From the NCBI GenBank assembly GCA_003864495.1, contig ML133488.1, positions 2,301,193 through 2,365,192 on the forward strand: a DNA stretch of 64,000 bases, written 5' to 3'. Source of the stretch: Nemopilema nomurai (Eukaryota > Cnidaria > Scyphozoa > Rhizostomeae > Rhizostomatidae). This document shows positions 45,792-57,500 of the stretch, piece by piece; position 1 is the first letter of the stretch; each line of letters begins with the position of its first letter. Under the pieces are notes generated by a model. It did no database searches. It was not told the DNA's origin and worked only from the letters and a program-made list of their open reading frames with translations. The translations under genes were made by a program, and so were the position numbers.

Positions 45792-47188
45792 GCCATAAAG
45801 GATTCTTACGCAGTGCATTCACTTTATTAAGCAGCGCTGATCAAACGTTGAATTGGATGACTTTATGCGAGAATGCCATCGATAAATCTGAAGTGTGGAC
45901 TGCAAAATGTGTTCAACAATTTGAACACAATAATCTTCAATTTCTTGCTTAACATTATATTCTTAGGTATATTTCTTAGTGCTGGCAAAGCTATCCGAAA
46001 GAAGATGAGCATGGCGATAAATAAAATCCAAAACAGATTTATTTTATTGATTCAGTAATTTTTTGCATTTCAGAATTCCAGTTTTTATAGAACTGTTCAT
46101 AATTCGAGTAGTAGAACTAGTTTTTTTGTAATTTGTACTTTAATAATGCTTGGTTCCGGTTTTTTATTTGAGTTTTTTGTAAGCGATGTATCAAGACAAC
46201 AGCATAGCAAAACCTAGACCATTGGTCATAAGGGACATTTGCAGATCAAGGCTTGAATTCGTTTTGTAATTTAGAATGCCCAATTGATAATTCCATCATG
46301 TAAGGCAAAAAGAAAAACTGTAAGGCGCTATTCAAAATTCAAAGCCAGACCTTTTCCGCTTCGCTTTGTAGACCGATGCAGGTTGTCTTGCGTTCTCAAG
46401 GTCAATCCCACATCAAACACAAAACTGGTACTGCTCACGTGTAATTTTTCAAAAACTGAAGAGCAATGGAAGTCTGTATTGATACCTTCAATAAGCTCCA
46501 TGGCGTCTTTATGATGCGCAATTAAAATAAATTACCAAAGAGATTGATTTGATGCAGTTACAATTTTTGACAAAATTGTCCCAAGATGCCAAATTGAAAA
46601 GGAGGGTTCAATTTATTTAAATTTGCAAGATTATGTAATTGGTTGAATAGCACTACAAGCAATAAATACGAGGTGGGGTTTGGTGGGGTGGAGTTATCCT
46701 TGCAGTTTATACCCTTCTAAGGTGAGTGGTCCATTGTGAGTAACTGTCAAAGAAAGCCACTTTCACGGTCTAAGCCTTCTTCAGAATAAGATCTCGATTA
46801 CTATATTTATATTTCTTACAGACAGATAATACAGAATATTTTATATGGTTGTATTTTAGATAAAACCCATTAAGTTAAGTGCTGTAGACACATTTTTTAG
46901 GAAGGGACTAGCCGAGGTAAATTAGAGATGGCAAAAAGTTTTGCGAATTGGCTGAACTACCGCAATCATTTCTTGGTTTCTTTTTTTGGCTTGATTCTGA
47001 AGAAACTCCCTACTCTCAAATTACTAATTGTAGGTGGAGAGGGGGGGGGGGGGTTAAACACAAGAAATTTATAAACACCCCCGAATTATATATTTGTGAA
47101 AACTGCTTTGTGGTACAAAACTTCACAATTCCTCAGAGTATGCAAACGTCGGAAGTTAACCAAAAACTGACCTAATTATATATTATTA

Positions 47189-47236
<48 letters not shown>

Positions 47237-47643
47237 TTATTTCGTGCAAAAAATCGTCCCCCCACTTTTTGGTTACAATCAAAATAAAGGATATTAACCT
47301 TACACAGTCGCTACCTTCTACGTATTCTTTCTAGAAAAGTTTGTGAACATTCAAAGATCTGCACATTCTAAAATGCGTTCGAAAACGAATTTGAAGCATT
47401 TCAAATGGTGCTCGAAACGAAGCCCCTAACCCCTCCCCCAGCTATTGCTGACATTTTAAAGGACAAGTGACACTTTTCGCACACCTGTTCTCCTCTGCGG
47501 AGGCCACCCGCATTCTCGTTCTCAAACGTTGTCGGTGATTGAGGCTGAAAAGGCGCGAAAGTAGTAGTTAGAAATATTAGCGTTGGACACTAACCTGCAC
47601 GCAAAGTAATTGTCAAACTCGAAAGGTCACTAATTCTTTCAAA
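45792..47643. other. Intergenic RTEL1 to NAA40, with AT microsatellite
   Basis: This holds the RTEL1 3' UTR with AATAAA at 46020-46025 and the NAA40 promoter region. No gene is supported. A TA dinucleotide microsatellite lies at about 47172-47229 and a G-run at 47041-47053. Confidence 0.55.
47172..47229. repeat. (TA)n microsatellite
   Basis: About 58 bp of TATATA repeats, initially interrupted by TTA variants and then nearly pure. Length polymorphism is expected. Confidence 0.9.
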
Positions 47644-50600
47644 ATGGGGGTGAGTAGTTTTATCATTGTACATTGTAATGAATCTATATTCACGCAAAGG
47701 AACGAATGAATTACAACATATATGTCTACCTGTCTTGTTTCCATTCGGTTTTTTTGAGTAAAATTAGTATAGTCTTTTACCATTATTGGTTTTTCGTTCC
47801 TTCTAAGATCAGAAATGAACAACAGAATTTTCTCAAAGTGTGGCTGATGTTGATTTATTTGCTTCTTTAAAAGCTTTAATGATAGAGCATCGTGAAGAAT
47901 CTCAAAGATGATGTTTGTTGTAAGCCAAAAAATAAAATGCACAATTAGAAACCGACATTTTGCTCAATGCGCACTTCAGATCTTGTCAACCAAACCGTAC
48001 TCTACAGTCTGACAAAGGAGTGCATTCCGTTGATATAAGATCAGACTTAGAATGATTACATAAAAACAATTTCCTATTGGCGTATTTGATTTTTGCTCCG
48101 AAATGCCAAGGAAGATTTCTTTTTCACATAGAAATCCTTCAAGTCCCAGTGTACGAAGTGTGCCCATAGAATCGGCAAAGCTTAAGGATAGGGATTCTAC
48201 AAAAACAGTTTGATGTCTGAGTTTGATGATACTTTGTATAGCCCACCCCCTCTTATGGTACTTACGTTTTTGTAGAATCCTGATTCTTAAGTTTCACCCA
48301 TAAAGCCTTTATGGATGGGATTTTTTATGAATTTAACTTAAAGTTTGTTTATTCTGCTTTATCTAGAGAAAGAAGTCTGAAAAGGGTAAAGAAAAGAAGC
48401 TTAAACACAAGGAGGTCAGTCCCTATCCAGAATAAAGAGTTTACCTGTGTACAGCATTTAGTAGTTAGGGACAGTTAAAGGATTATATTACGCTAAAATT
48501 GCCTTTTATGAACTACCCACCCCTATCACCACAAACTACTTTATTTGTTCACAAGATCCTTCTAGCATAACATCACCCTTCTTCTAAAAATACAAAAGAA
48601 ATTCATGAATAGTAAAGTGGCAAGGGAAAAAGTAAAGACACACATCCTTCATGCTTTCTTTAAAGCCAACAACAAAACAAAGAACCAGCAAACAATGACT
48701 CAAATATATACTATTATGGACAGCAAATGCAGTATATCATGGTTTATTGCTTTCCCAAATAGGACCTATATCAATAGCATTTAAAACAGGGGCTCCACTT
48801 TTATTGCAAACTTTCTGAAAATTGAAAATAGTGCCTTATTACAATTGAGTGTCTTATTGTGTAGTGTTTCTTATAGCAATACTTTTTTATTTAAGTGTGA
48901 TATTTTAGCCATCAAAAACATATGCATCGTAAATTTGGACTTTTCTTAAACTTAGGAGCAGAAGAAAATTGCAGAAGGCCAAACACTGATTGATGCTGCA
49001 AATCAAGTACCTACAAAATGTTTTTGCTGGATATGATAATTGTTCTCGATGAATAATGAAAGTTTTTCTAAGAAAAGATTCTTGATATTCTCTTTTACCT
49101 TTTCAAGTTGCTATAAAACTGTACAGTTTTTCTAACCAAGATTGGTGAAGCCAGTTCACCAGTTAGTTACATCTTTATTCCTTGGTAATATAGATAGAAA
49201 GGTTCTTTGCTATGCAAAGTTATTAATGATGCATGAGGTGTAAAAACAAGGACTGGCCCACTTTCAAGGGCTCTTTCATGCATTACATAAATAATGTATA
49301 CCATGAATACGGAAGTGTTATGTATCTGTGAAAATGCAGTGTGCAAATACCATTTTTTTTTCTAGAAAGTTGATCACCTTGAAGAATTGGTTCCTGCATT
49401 TCGAACATTTGCACGTAATGGGTAATTAACTTGCTTCAAAGAGTTTTCCAAAATTGTTTTTTGAAGGTTTTTCATTAGGTCACTGAAATTCTGATCAATC
49501 TTGTATTTCTGATGGACTTTGTTATCAGCAAATGGCTACATCTATAATTTGTCAATCTTCCATATAGCTTAAATATTCAACTTGAATGTAAAAAAGCATC
49601 AGCTGCGAGCGAAGAGGAAAAGAATACTTGCTTTGAGCTGACAAAGAAAAATATGCAAGAATTGTGAGTAGCTTATCATCAATCATATATTTGTGCCACG
49701 AATATGTCCATTATGCTTTCTAATTTCTATTAAACGGCTGCAAAATAAACTTCAGTGCAAACATAAAGTTTTTCCTTAGCAACTTGCATTACTCTGGTAA
49801 ACATTTTATTATATAATAATGTTTTGCATGTTGCATAGGAAATTCCAATAATCTATTAGAATAATTAATTTTTATTTCTCAGAGGAAACATATTGAGTTG
49901 TCAGTTGAAATTATTTGTACATGGTCTTTGAAGTAAAAAATTCTAGTTTCTGGTTAGTTAGCACCTTCTATGAAGTGAATTTTGGCTTTAAGTTAATTTA
50001 AACAATGAAATATTTCTTTTGGTCATAAACTTTGTTTTGGCTTTAAGTGAAAATTTTGGGCTTAGTGCTAAATTGTTTTCCTAGATACAAGAAGAGCAGT
50101 TGGGGTTGGAAAGACAAAGATAAATTTTCTGAAATAACAGATGATAAAGCTTGGTATGAATTTGTTTTTCTCTTTTTGTGGTTTAATGCAAATTTTTGAC
50201 TGTGTTTAAAATCTTGTGTTGACTTCTGTTTTGAAAGCATTAATTTCAAATGATGGATGAAAGATGCAATTGAAGTCTTTTTGATTGAGGGCCCTTTTTC
50301 AGTTTAAAACCTTCTCATAGAGCAGCAATTGTGATTGAACCTGATTATATGTAACATTCTTATTCCCAGTATTGACTTATTCAATAAACTCTTTTTTCCA
50401 GGTATATTATCGCAAAAAGCTCTGAAGGAAAAATAGTTGGCATCTCTCACTTTAGATTTGATCTAGATTTTGATGATCCTGTTTTATATTGGTATGTTAT
50501 TATTTGATCATTGTTATTTCTCAATTATTTTATTTTTACCAATTGCTTTCATTAAAATGATTTAGCCCTTCATTGATATTGATAATGATATTTGGGAACT

Positions 50601-51736
50601 TTTTTTGTAGTTATGAAATTCAATTAGAAGAACCAATTCGAGGGAAAGGACTTGGCAAGTTCATGCTTCAAGTACTGGAGCTTATGGGATTCAGGCAAGA
50701 AAATTTTAACAAGTGTTAATTTTTGCTCTTTTTTCACACAAGACAGGTCTGTCTACACATGATGTAGATTTTTTTCATTGTAACAGTGTCTCAAATCAAC
50801 AAACATCTGTCTTTTTTGAAGAAAGGTTATTTTCTCCTATTAATTTCAATATGTCTAATCAATGGACACTCAGCAGTAATGTCAAACATGTTTTTCAGGT
50901 TTGATTTCACGTATTCATATCACAGTTTATATTTTTAGATCAAAGATGAGTAAACTAATGGTTACTGTTTTCAAAGGTAAGAACAGTCACAAAGTAGTTT
51001 TATTGCCTTCTTTTTGTTACAATGATACACTTCAAAGCTTGTCTTTAGGACTAGCATTAATCAGAAATGAATTTTTTTTAGAATAGTTTAAGTCTGTTTT
51101 CATAGAGTCTTTGCTCAATTGACTGCTCTTTATCTTTATCAGAAAACAAGGAGGCTGTCAAATTTTTCAACAACCTAAAGTAAGTTTTTTCTGTTCAAGT
51201 GCTTTGCAACTTTAAGGATAGGCTAAAGGTTGCAATATAAATCAAAGCCAACTTGCCCGAAAAAGCCTTTTCTTTATGTCATATTTTAAAAGCTATTTCA
51301 TCCATTTTATGCATTTCACACATTTTGGTTTTCGGGTTCTACCAGTCTGGAACCAACTAAATTAAAACTCAGCCTTTAAGCTTTTATACATCTTAAATTA
51401 AAACCTTTCATTATCATATGACTGTTATTAGGCCATGGAAAGGTCTATTTAGTTAAAATTCTAATTTCAGCAAATTTACATTTTTTGAAGCAGAGCAAAT
51501 GGTTTCGAGATCAAATTCTATGTATTACTTATTATATTTTTTACTTGCTAATAAGCATATTTGAACACATCTAATTTGTGACTACTTTGAGCTTCACCCT
51601 AAATATATTTTATTTTATCAGGTATGCTATAGATGAGACCTCACCAAGATTTTATGATCCAATGCATCCAGATGATTATGATTATGAAATATTGTCAAAG
51701 TCTCTTCTTCGAAAAACAGGGCAACAAGAGAAATAG
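47644..51736 (+). CDS. NAA40: N-alpha-acetyltransferase 40 (NatD)
   Basis: This enzyme transfers acetyl from acetyl-CoA to the N-terminal Ser of histones H4 and H2A. Eleven exons: 47644-47649, 48367-48414, 48956-49006, 49366-49421, 49568-49663, 50085-50153, 50402-50491, 50611-50694, 50939-50976, 51143-51179, 51622-51736. These give 229 residues (human 237). Exon 1 encodes only Met-Gly, followed by the Lys-rich RKKSEKGKEKK segment that matches the family's N-terminus. GNAT features: ELTKKNMQELY, SSWGWKDKDK, AWYIIAKSSEG, GISHFRFD, YEIQLEEPIRGKGLGKF with the RxxGxG acetyl-CoA loop, LMVTVFKENKEAVKFF, and SPRFYDP...DYDYEILSK. The mammalian Cys/His-rich tail is absent. Intron 8 uses a GC donor (CAG|GCAAGA); frame and homology allow no GT alternative. 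AATAAA signals lie at 52361-52366 and 52503-52508. Confidence 0.95.
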
Positions 51737-53397
51737 ACAAAGCAGCCTAAACTCTATAGTATCTGTTTTTTTCTAACTTGTGGATTACTGGATAGCTTCT
51801 TCTGCTTAAACAAATACTGCTCACAAACATTAGGGAAAATGTTTTATATGAAACTTTGGCCTAGTTTTTCTACTAGCAAAGATGGAGCTGTACTTTTTCC
51901 CATTGCTCTTGAAATCATAGGCAGTAAATGGGATATTACTACACAGCTTTATCTTAGTCAATGAGAACATGTCTGTATGTCATATTTTAATAGCAACTTG
52001 TTGATTTTTTGTAAACTTTTTGTGTAACCTCTTATTTGTTGTGCAAAGTATTTGCAATTATGTGAACAAAGGAGATTGATTAAATGCTTTGCTTTAATCA
52101 AGCATCAAATGGTAGTGTTTTCATATGATCTCATCAAGGCCTGTTTGTCTATTTTCTAATTGAAATCCCATTGAGCCTTGATTGGCAATGTAAAACTAGA
52201 TCAAATAGTTGCTGAATTCCTTGCCATAATAGAGAACATGAAATAGTTGCACCTAATTTAGAAGCCTTAATCAAATTTTTAGGTGAACCATTTTTTGAAG
52301 TTCTTGGATAAAATTTAAATTTGTAAGCTAATTTTATTTGTAAACAGATTGACTACACCAAATAAATATAGGTATTGTTCTGATATGAAAACAAAACTTC
52401 CTAAAACATTTGTTGGCGATCAATGTCAGGCTGATACAGTAAATAATATAATCTTATATAATTAACATTTTAAGTCCCTGTGCTTTATAGAACTTAATAA
52501 TCAATAAACAAAGCTGCAATGCTTGAGAAGAATAGAGTGAGACAGTTTTAAGTTGTTACTGCAAGTTTCAAATTTGATAGACATAAAATTAAACCAATTA
52601 GACTCTTAGAGTTTTCAATATTCAAAACATTGTTGTTATTGGTAGACCATGGCAGAATGCATAGAAGTGATACCTCATGTGGTAAAAATGTTCTCCCCGT
52701 TAAGAAAATTCTATTCCATACAAACTCACAATTCTGTTATATTAACTTTGTTGAAGTCTGTTGTTTATCATTTTCATCTGTTTTATCTTTTCATTTGCGT
52801 TATTCTTAGAAAATTTGTTTTAAGTCGGAGTTTTAGAAGAGTTTGTATGTAGTTGGATTTTTAAATCTGAAACTGTAATGACCCAATAATTGCCTCGCCA
52901 TTGCACTAGTGTGAAACATGGAGTATTTGATGCGAATGAAACAGTAGAACGATAAAAAAAGAAATGTTTTCACAACCACTTTTATTACATGAATACTGCT
53001 CTTTATATAAGGGCACCTAGCATTAAAACAATATATCTAGTCACACAGTTTCAAGAAGAGGAATAGACGCATAAGCATCTAAACTCTTCCCATCTATATA
53101 AAAGTCTCTATATTAATATGCTAAGTTAACATTCTGCTTCTTGCTAAGGTTGACATATGAAGGGGATGAAAGATTTCCAGAAATAACTTGTTTAGATACT
53201 AAGGAGCAGTCTATAAAATAAAACAAACATGATGCGTGAAATTATAATATGTCTTTGCGCAAAAAGCTGACACTATAAAAATGATGGTCTATGTACAAAA
53301 GAAAATTAATCAAATGGGTAGCAGAGAGTTCAATGTGAGCTTTCTTGAACAGTTTTCTTTTCCAGACCTCTTCAATAAGTTAAGTTCCAACCCTATA
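51737..53397. other. Convergent 3' UTR region, NAA40 and HSBP1-like
   Basis: No coding sequence is supported. NAA40 polyadenylation signals on + lie at 52361-52366 and 52503-52508. On -, the complement of TTTATT at 52981-52986 is an AATAAA about 455 bases after the HSBP1-like stop. The two transcripts probably end a few hundred bases apart without overlap. Confidence 0.55.
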
Positions 53398-53447
53398 GCA
53401 TTGGAAATCTACTCCACTCTGGGGCATTGGAAATCTACTTCACTCTG
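53398..53447. repeat. Tandem duplication across the HSBP1-like stop codon
   Basis: The unit GCATTGGAAATCTACTNCAC followed by TCTG occurs at about 53398-53420 and 53424-53447. The second unit contains the complement of the stop codon (53440-53442) and the last coding bases. The duplicate lies in the 3' UTR, so the protein is unaffected. Confidence 0.8.
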
Positions 53448-53667
53448 CCTGAGACCCTTCCCCAATCTCACTGTATTGATCATTAACACCAGAATGATCC
53501 ATTAAGTCTTGCAGGGCATTTTCTATTGCTTCAAATGCTTTACCAGTTTCAGTGAACCTGGTCATGATTGCTTCTTCAGATTCCTTGTAATTTTCAGTGA
53601 GGCTTTGAAAACTTTCTTCAATGGTCTTCAGTAATTCTGATGGTGTCTGAGTATCTGTAGCTGCCAT
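53440..53667 (-). CDS. HSBP1: Heat shock factor-binding protein 1-like
   Basis: A 75-residue single-coding-exon protein (human HSBP1 is 76). A continuous amphipathic helix (about 10-60) with heptad-spaced hydrophobics ends in IENALQDLMDHSGVND, which corresponds to the HSBP1 signature IxDLMxxAGV. The central 48 residues align to my recollection of human HSBP1 without gaps, with moderate identity. HSBP1 trimers bind the HSF1 trimerisation region and dampen the heat-shock response; a role in WASH complex assembly is also known. Here the heptad core has more Glu and Phe than the vertebrate protein, so a diverged paralogue is possible. It lies divergent from the coiled-coil gene at 54572. Confidence 0.75.
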   Translation of the reverse strand: MAATDTQTPSELLKTIEESFQSLTENYKESEEAIMTRFTETGKAFEAIENALQDLMDHSGVNDQYSEIGEGSQAE

Positions 53668-54571
53668 TTTGCCAACAAAAGTAAACTAAAATTGAAAAAT
53701 CATTACATAAGAAAATATCAACCTCAAGATGGTTCGGTTACAGCTTCAAAACGCTTAAGAATATATACTTAATGTCAAAAATATTATCTAGACAAGGTTA
53801 GGTGCTCTTCTTATTTCAAAAATGTCTGATTGAGGATTAGAACTGCCTTTCATTGTCTTTTAAGTGAGACCATAATATTCTAAACATATTTTTGCATTTG
53901 CAAGTGCAGTGCTGTCACAAAAGGTCCGCCATACTGAGCATCAAACCACCAATTATCATATAATTATCCACATTACAAGGAAATTCAATAGAAAAAACCA
54001 TTCTGATAACTTTTCGTCATGATTTTGGCAAAAAGGTAGTGAGAATTAGCATACATAAACAGCTGCGCTTTAGATGCCAACAAGACATTAATATTCAATA
54101 TTGTTCTCCTGGGTTACACAGAGAATAACGACTTCAACACGTTTCTTAGATATTTAGATTCTCTCAGGTTATTATTATGAAAAAGAGCATCTTGTCATGA
54201 ACTATTTCCCTTTGGGTTTTGTCATTTAAAATCAATTTGTTACCTGGATTAGAAAGTTTGTTTCCCAACGCGCCCTTTCTTTGCACCTGAGTTTTGTGTT
54301 TACACAGCAACGACCACAAACCTCGTATCAAACCTCGCCTCGTGTCAACATGCAGCCTCTGTCACTCAGTTACCATAACAACACTGCCAAATTAGTTGTT
54401 TTCACCTGGCAACATAAACCAGTGCGCTTTCCGAAGTTGTTTGTAGTATGGCAGATAGCGACCTGGCGAAGTAGGGATAAGTTGCAGATATCGACATTTT
54501 AGAGTTGAGTGACAGGAATAACACATTTAAAAAGTTTAATCAAGATTGATAAACTCGCAGAGAAAAAATCG
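53668..54571. promoter_or_regulatory. Shared HSBP1-like / coiled-coil gene intergenic region
   Basis: About 900 bp separates the two divergent start codons. The right end (54240-54560) is richer in C and CpG. I see no clear heat-shock element (tandem inverted nGAAn units) and claim no specific site. Confidence 0.4.
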
Positions 54572-57500
54572 ATGGCCTATTACGGTGTTGATAACGACTA
54601 TTTGCCACGCATTTCTTCCGGCGGCCGTAGTGGATTCACGGACTCTCGGCCTAGGCAGTCTTTGCGCTTCGTTGATGATTACAACAATTGGTCTGATGGT
54701 GCTATCAAAGACAAGTATGGCAAATCAAAGCATTCTCCTCGCTCCTACTCAAAGAGGAGACCCATGTCGGCTGAAAGCAGCGTTTCCAGCTCAATTTCTA
54801 GTTTGTCGTTGAGAGAACCAAACGAGGTACGCATTGTTCTAATAGCAGCAATAAATGGTATCGCACAAGACATTTCACATACTCAATTTATTGCTTCTAA
54901 CCGGCCGCATACAGCAGTTGATGGCATCTTTGAAGATCGACTTTGCTTATTGAGCTAAAATTCGCTTTGAACCACCTTTCAATTTAGTGGTAATTAATTA
55001 AGAATGTCTTTTTTATAACTATATACATCAGAGGTTAGTATGTTTATATGAATTATTAGTTGAAGGCAATCATTATAATGTTGTACACAATAGAGTTTGA
55101 AAATTTCATAATTCATGAATGTTTTAGCACCCTGAAGACAATTACAAATTGGATCTATCTGAACTTCTGGATCTAAAGAAAGAAAGTTCAAGCATGTTTC
55201 CATTCCAAAGGTAAATTCAAACATTACATATGATATGAACTTATATCTTGTCAATCCATATATTTTTATTTGAATCATATTCTGAATTAGTTTGCTATTA
55301 ATTTTTGAAAAAACCTAAGCCCTTGTTGCTCAACGATAGCTATTTCATTTAAATTTCCAGGAAAACTGACAGAGATAATGTGTTAAATACTTGGCCACAT
55401 CCTCCAAAATATGAAGCTACCTCAGATGCCTTGAAGGTGTGTTGTCTTACATTTTTATAATCTGTGTTATTCTTCTAGTTTTATGATTTTGTTTATCATT
55501 GATTGAGTTCCTTTGTTTTCAAAATTTTTCATGTTGTAATTTTTTTAAGATTTGCTTTCATTTTTTAGGTTTCAGCTTTATCAAAATCACTTACAGCACA
55601 CATTGGCTTGACTGATAAAGACCAAGAAAGAAATCAGACTGAAAAGGTGCATTCATTGTGTCAAGAAAGAGACAGTCTGTCATTGCAGGTCAGTTGACAT
55701 GGCTTTGCTCTTAAAACAGTTGCTAGTTGGATGGTATTGCAACAAAGATAGAAAATGAAGCATTTGTGTATATAATAGAAGCAACCTTCATAATATCATA
55801 ATATCATCTTCTTTAGGTTAGTCATTACCGTCAAGCAGCTGAGTCTGCCGCTAGTGATCTAGCAGCAGAGAAGGTCAAGTCAGAGACATTGCAAAATGAG
55901 GTATGTCTAGCTTTTCACAGAGTATCTTTGCTCAGAATTTTTAGAACTTGTAACTTTGGTTGTTCTGTGAAAATAATAGCAAAATATTCCAGTTGTTAGA
56001 ATTTTGTTGGCAGAATAAGAAACGTAATCACATTCTATTTATATGGTCCAAGTTGTGATTGTGGTACTTTTTGCATGAAGCAAAGCTTATTTTCTTAAAT
56101 TTTGAATTTGTTAAGAAACATATAATGCAATATTTGTTGATTTTCCTCCAACTGAAAAAAATTTATTGCATGCTTTAAAGGAATGAATTTACCAATCAAT
56201 AAAATGAGGTGACAAACAAAGGGATTTTTTTGTTGCAGATCAGAAAAGCGAAGGGCAAAATTTCTGACCTACAGCAGAAAACGATGGACTTGAAGGTGTG
56301 AATTTTTCTGTATAATTGATGCAAAAGAAACTGTGTGTTGAAGATGATCTTAGACAGAACATACACATAGAATATTTAAAAAAGCTTTGCTTTCTCTGTT
56401 TAATTTGTCAGATCTTTTCTAGTTTCTTTAAATTATTTTCTGGTTTTATTTAATAGAGACCCAATTTATAAACACATAAAGTGACTTACCTATCAGTTTT
56501 AAGCTCTTTGAATTTGTCTGAAGGCTCTTTTAAGTTATGCCAAAAACAATGTCTTTAAGCCAAACGTGAAGGAGCAATATCAGGCTAACTCATTGATATA
56601 GGGTATTTTTAGTGTCCAAAGCCATTTGTTTATTATTTTTAGTGTATATTGAAATTTACTGTAGTTAGTTTTTCTAATAGTGTGAAGTTGAAAGCAGCAA
56701 GCAACTTCAGGCCCGCAGCAGTGCCATGATTTCCTCCTTGCAAGGTCGTGTAAAGGATGCAGAGGATTTTGCAGTAGACAAGGAGAATAAAATGTCACGT
56801 GTGGATGTAACTGTTTCATCATTGAAGAAGGAACTTCAGCAGCAAGTTGATAAAAACCAAAAGCTTGAGATTTCTTTAAAACATCACTTAAAGGTTGAAG
56901 AAGAAAAGACAAAGAAGGCTGAGGATTGGGAAAGAAAGGTAAGCAAAGACAATAATGGTTTTAAAGTTGTTCAACTCATAATGCTGCAGGCTTTTATGAC
57001 TTGAATTCTCATATGAATAAAGTAATTCTCAAATGCAGAAGTAGAAGTACAGTTTAATCAGTTGTTGATTCGTCTTCTTTTTTACTTAAGCTCAGAGAGA
57101 TGTGTGCACTGTTGGCCAATTTACTGGGCATTGAAGCACCTGGTGGTCTGGAAACAGTTGATCTTATTATTTCAAGGGTATGAGTCATATTTCACAATGT
57201 TTTGCTGCCTTTTGTAACTGGTGTAGAATACACTTTGCCTTATAACTTTCATGATTACAAAACACTCTCTGTTGCTTTTTGTTATGGTTGAACTTTTATC
57301 TTGAAGTGTACAGATGTCATACTCATTGAAATAATAAAGCCTTTCATGAATTATTGATGCTTCTTTGCTTGATGTTGCTTTGTTTTAACCTATTTTGAGT
57401 TAAACAATGATGCTTATGTGATTGTTTTTTCATCAGGTTAAGGAAGCAGTCAGAGATTTTGGGTCCTTAAAGCAGCAGATGAACTCAATGACCCACCAGT

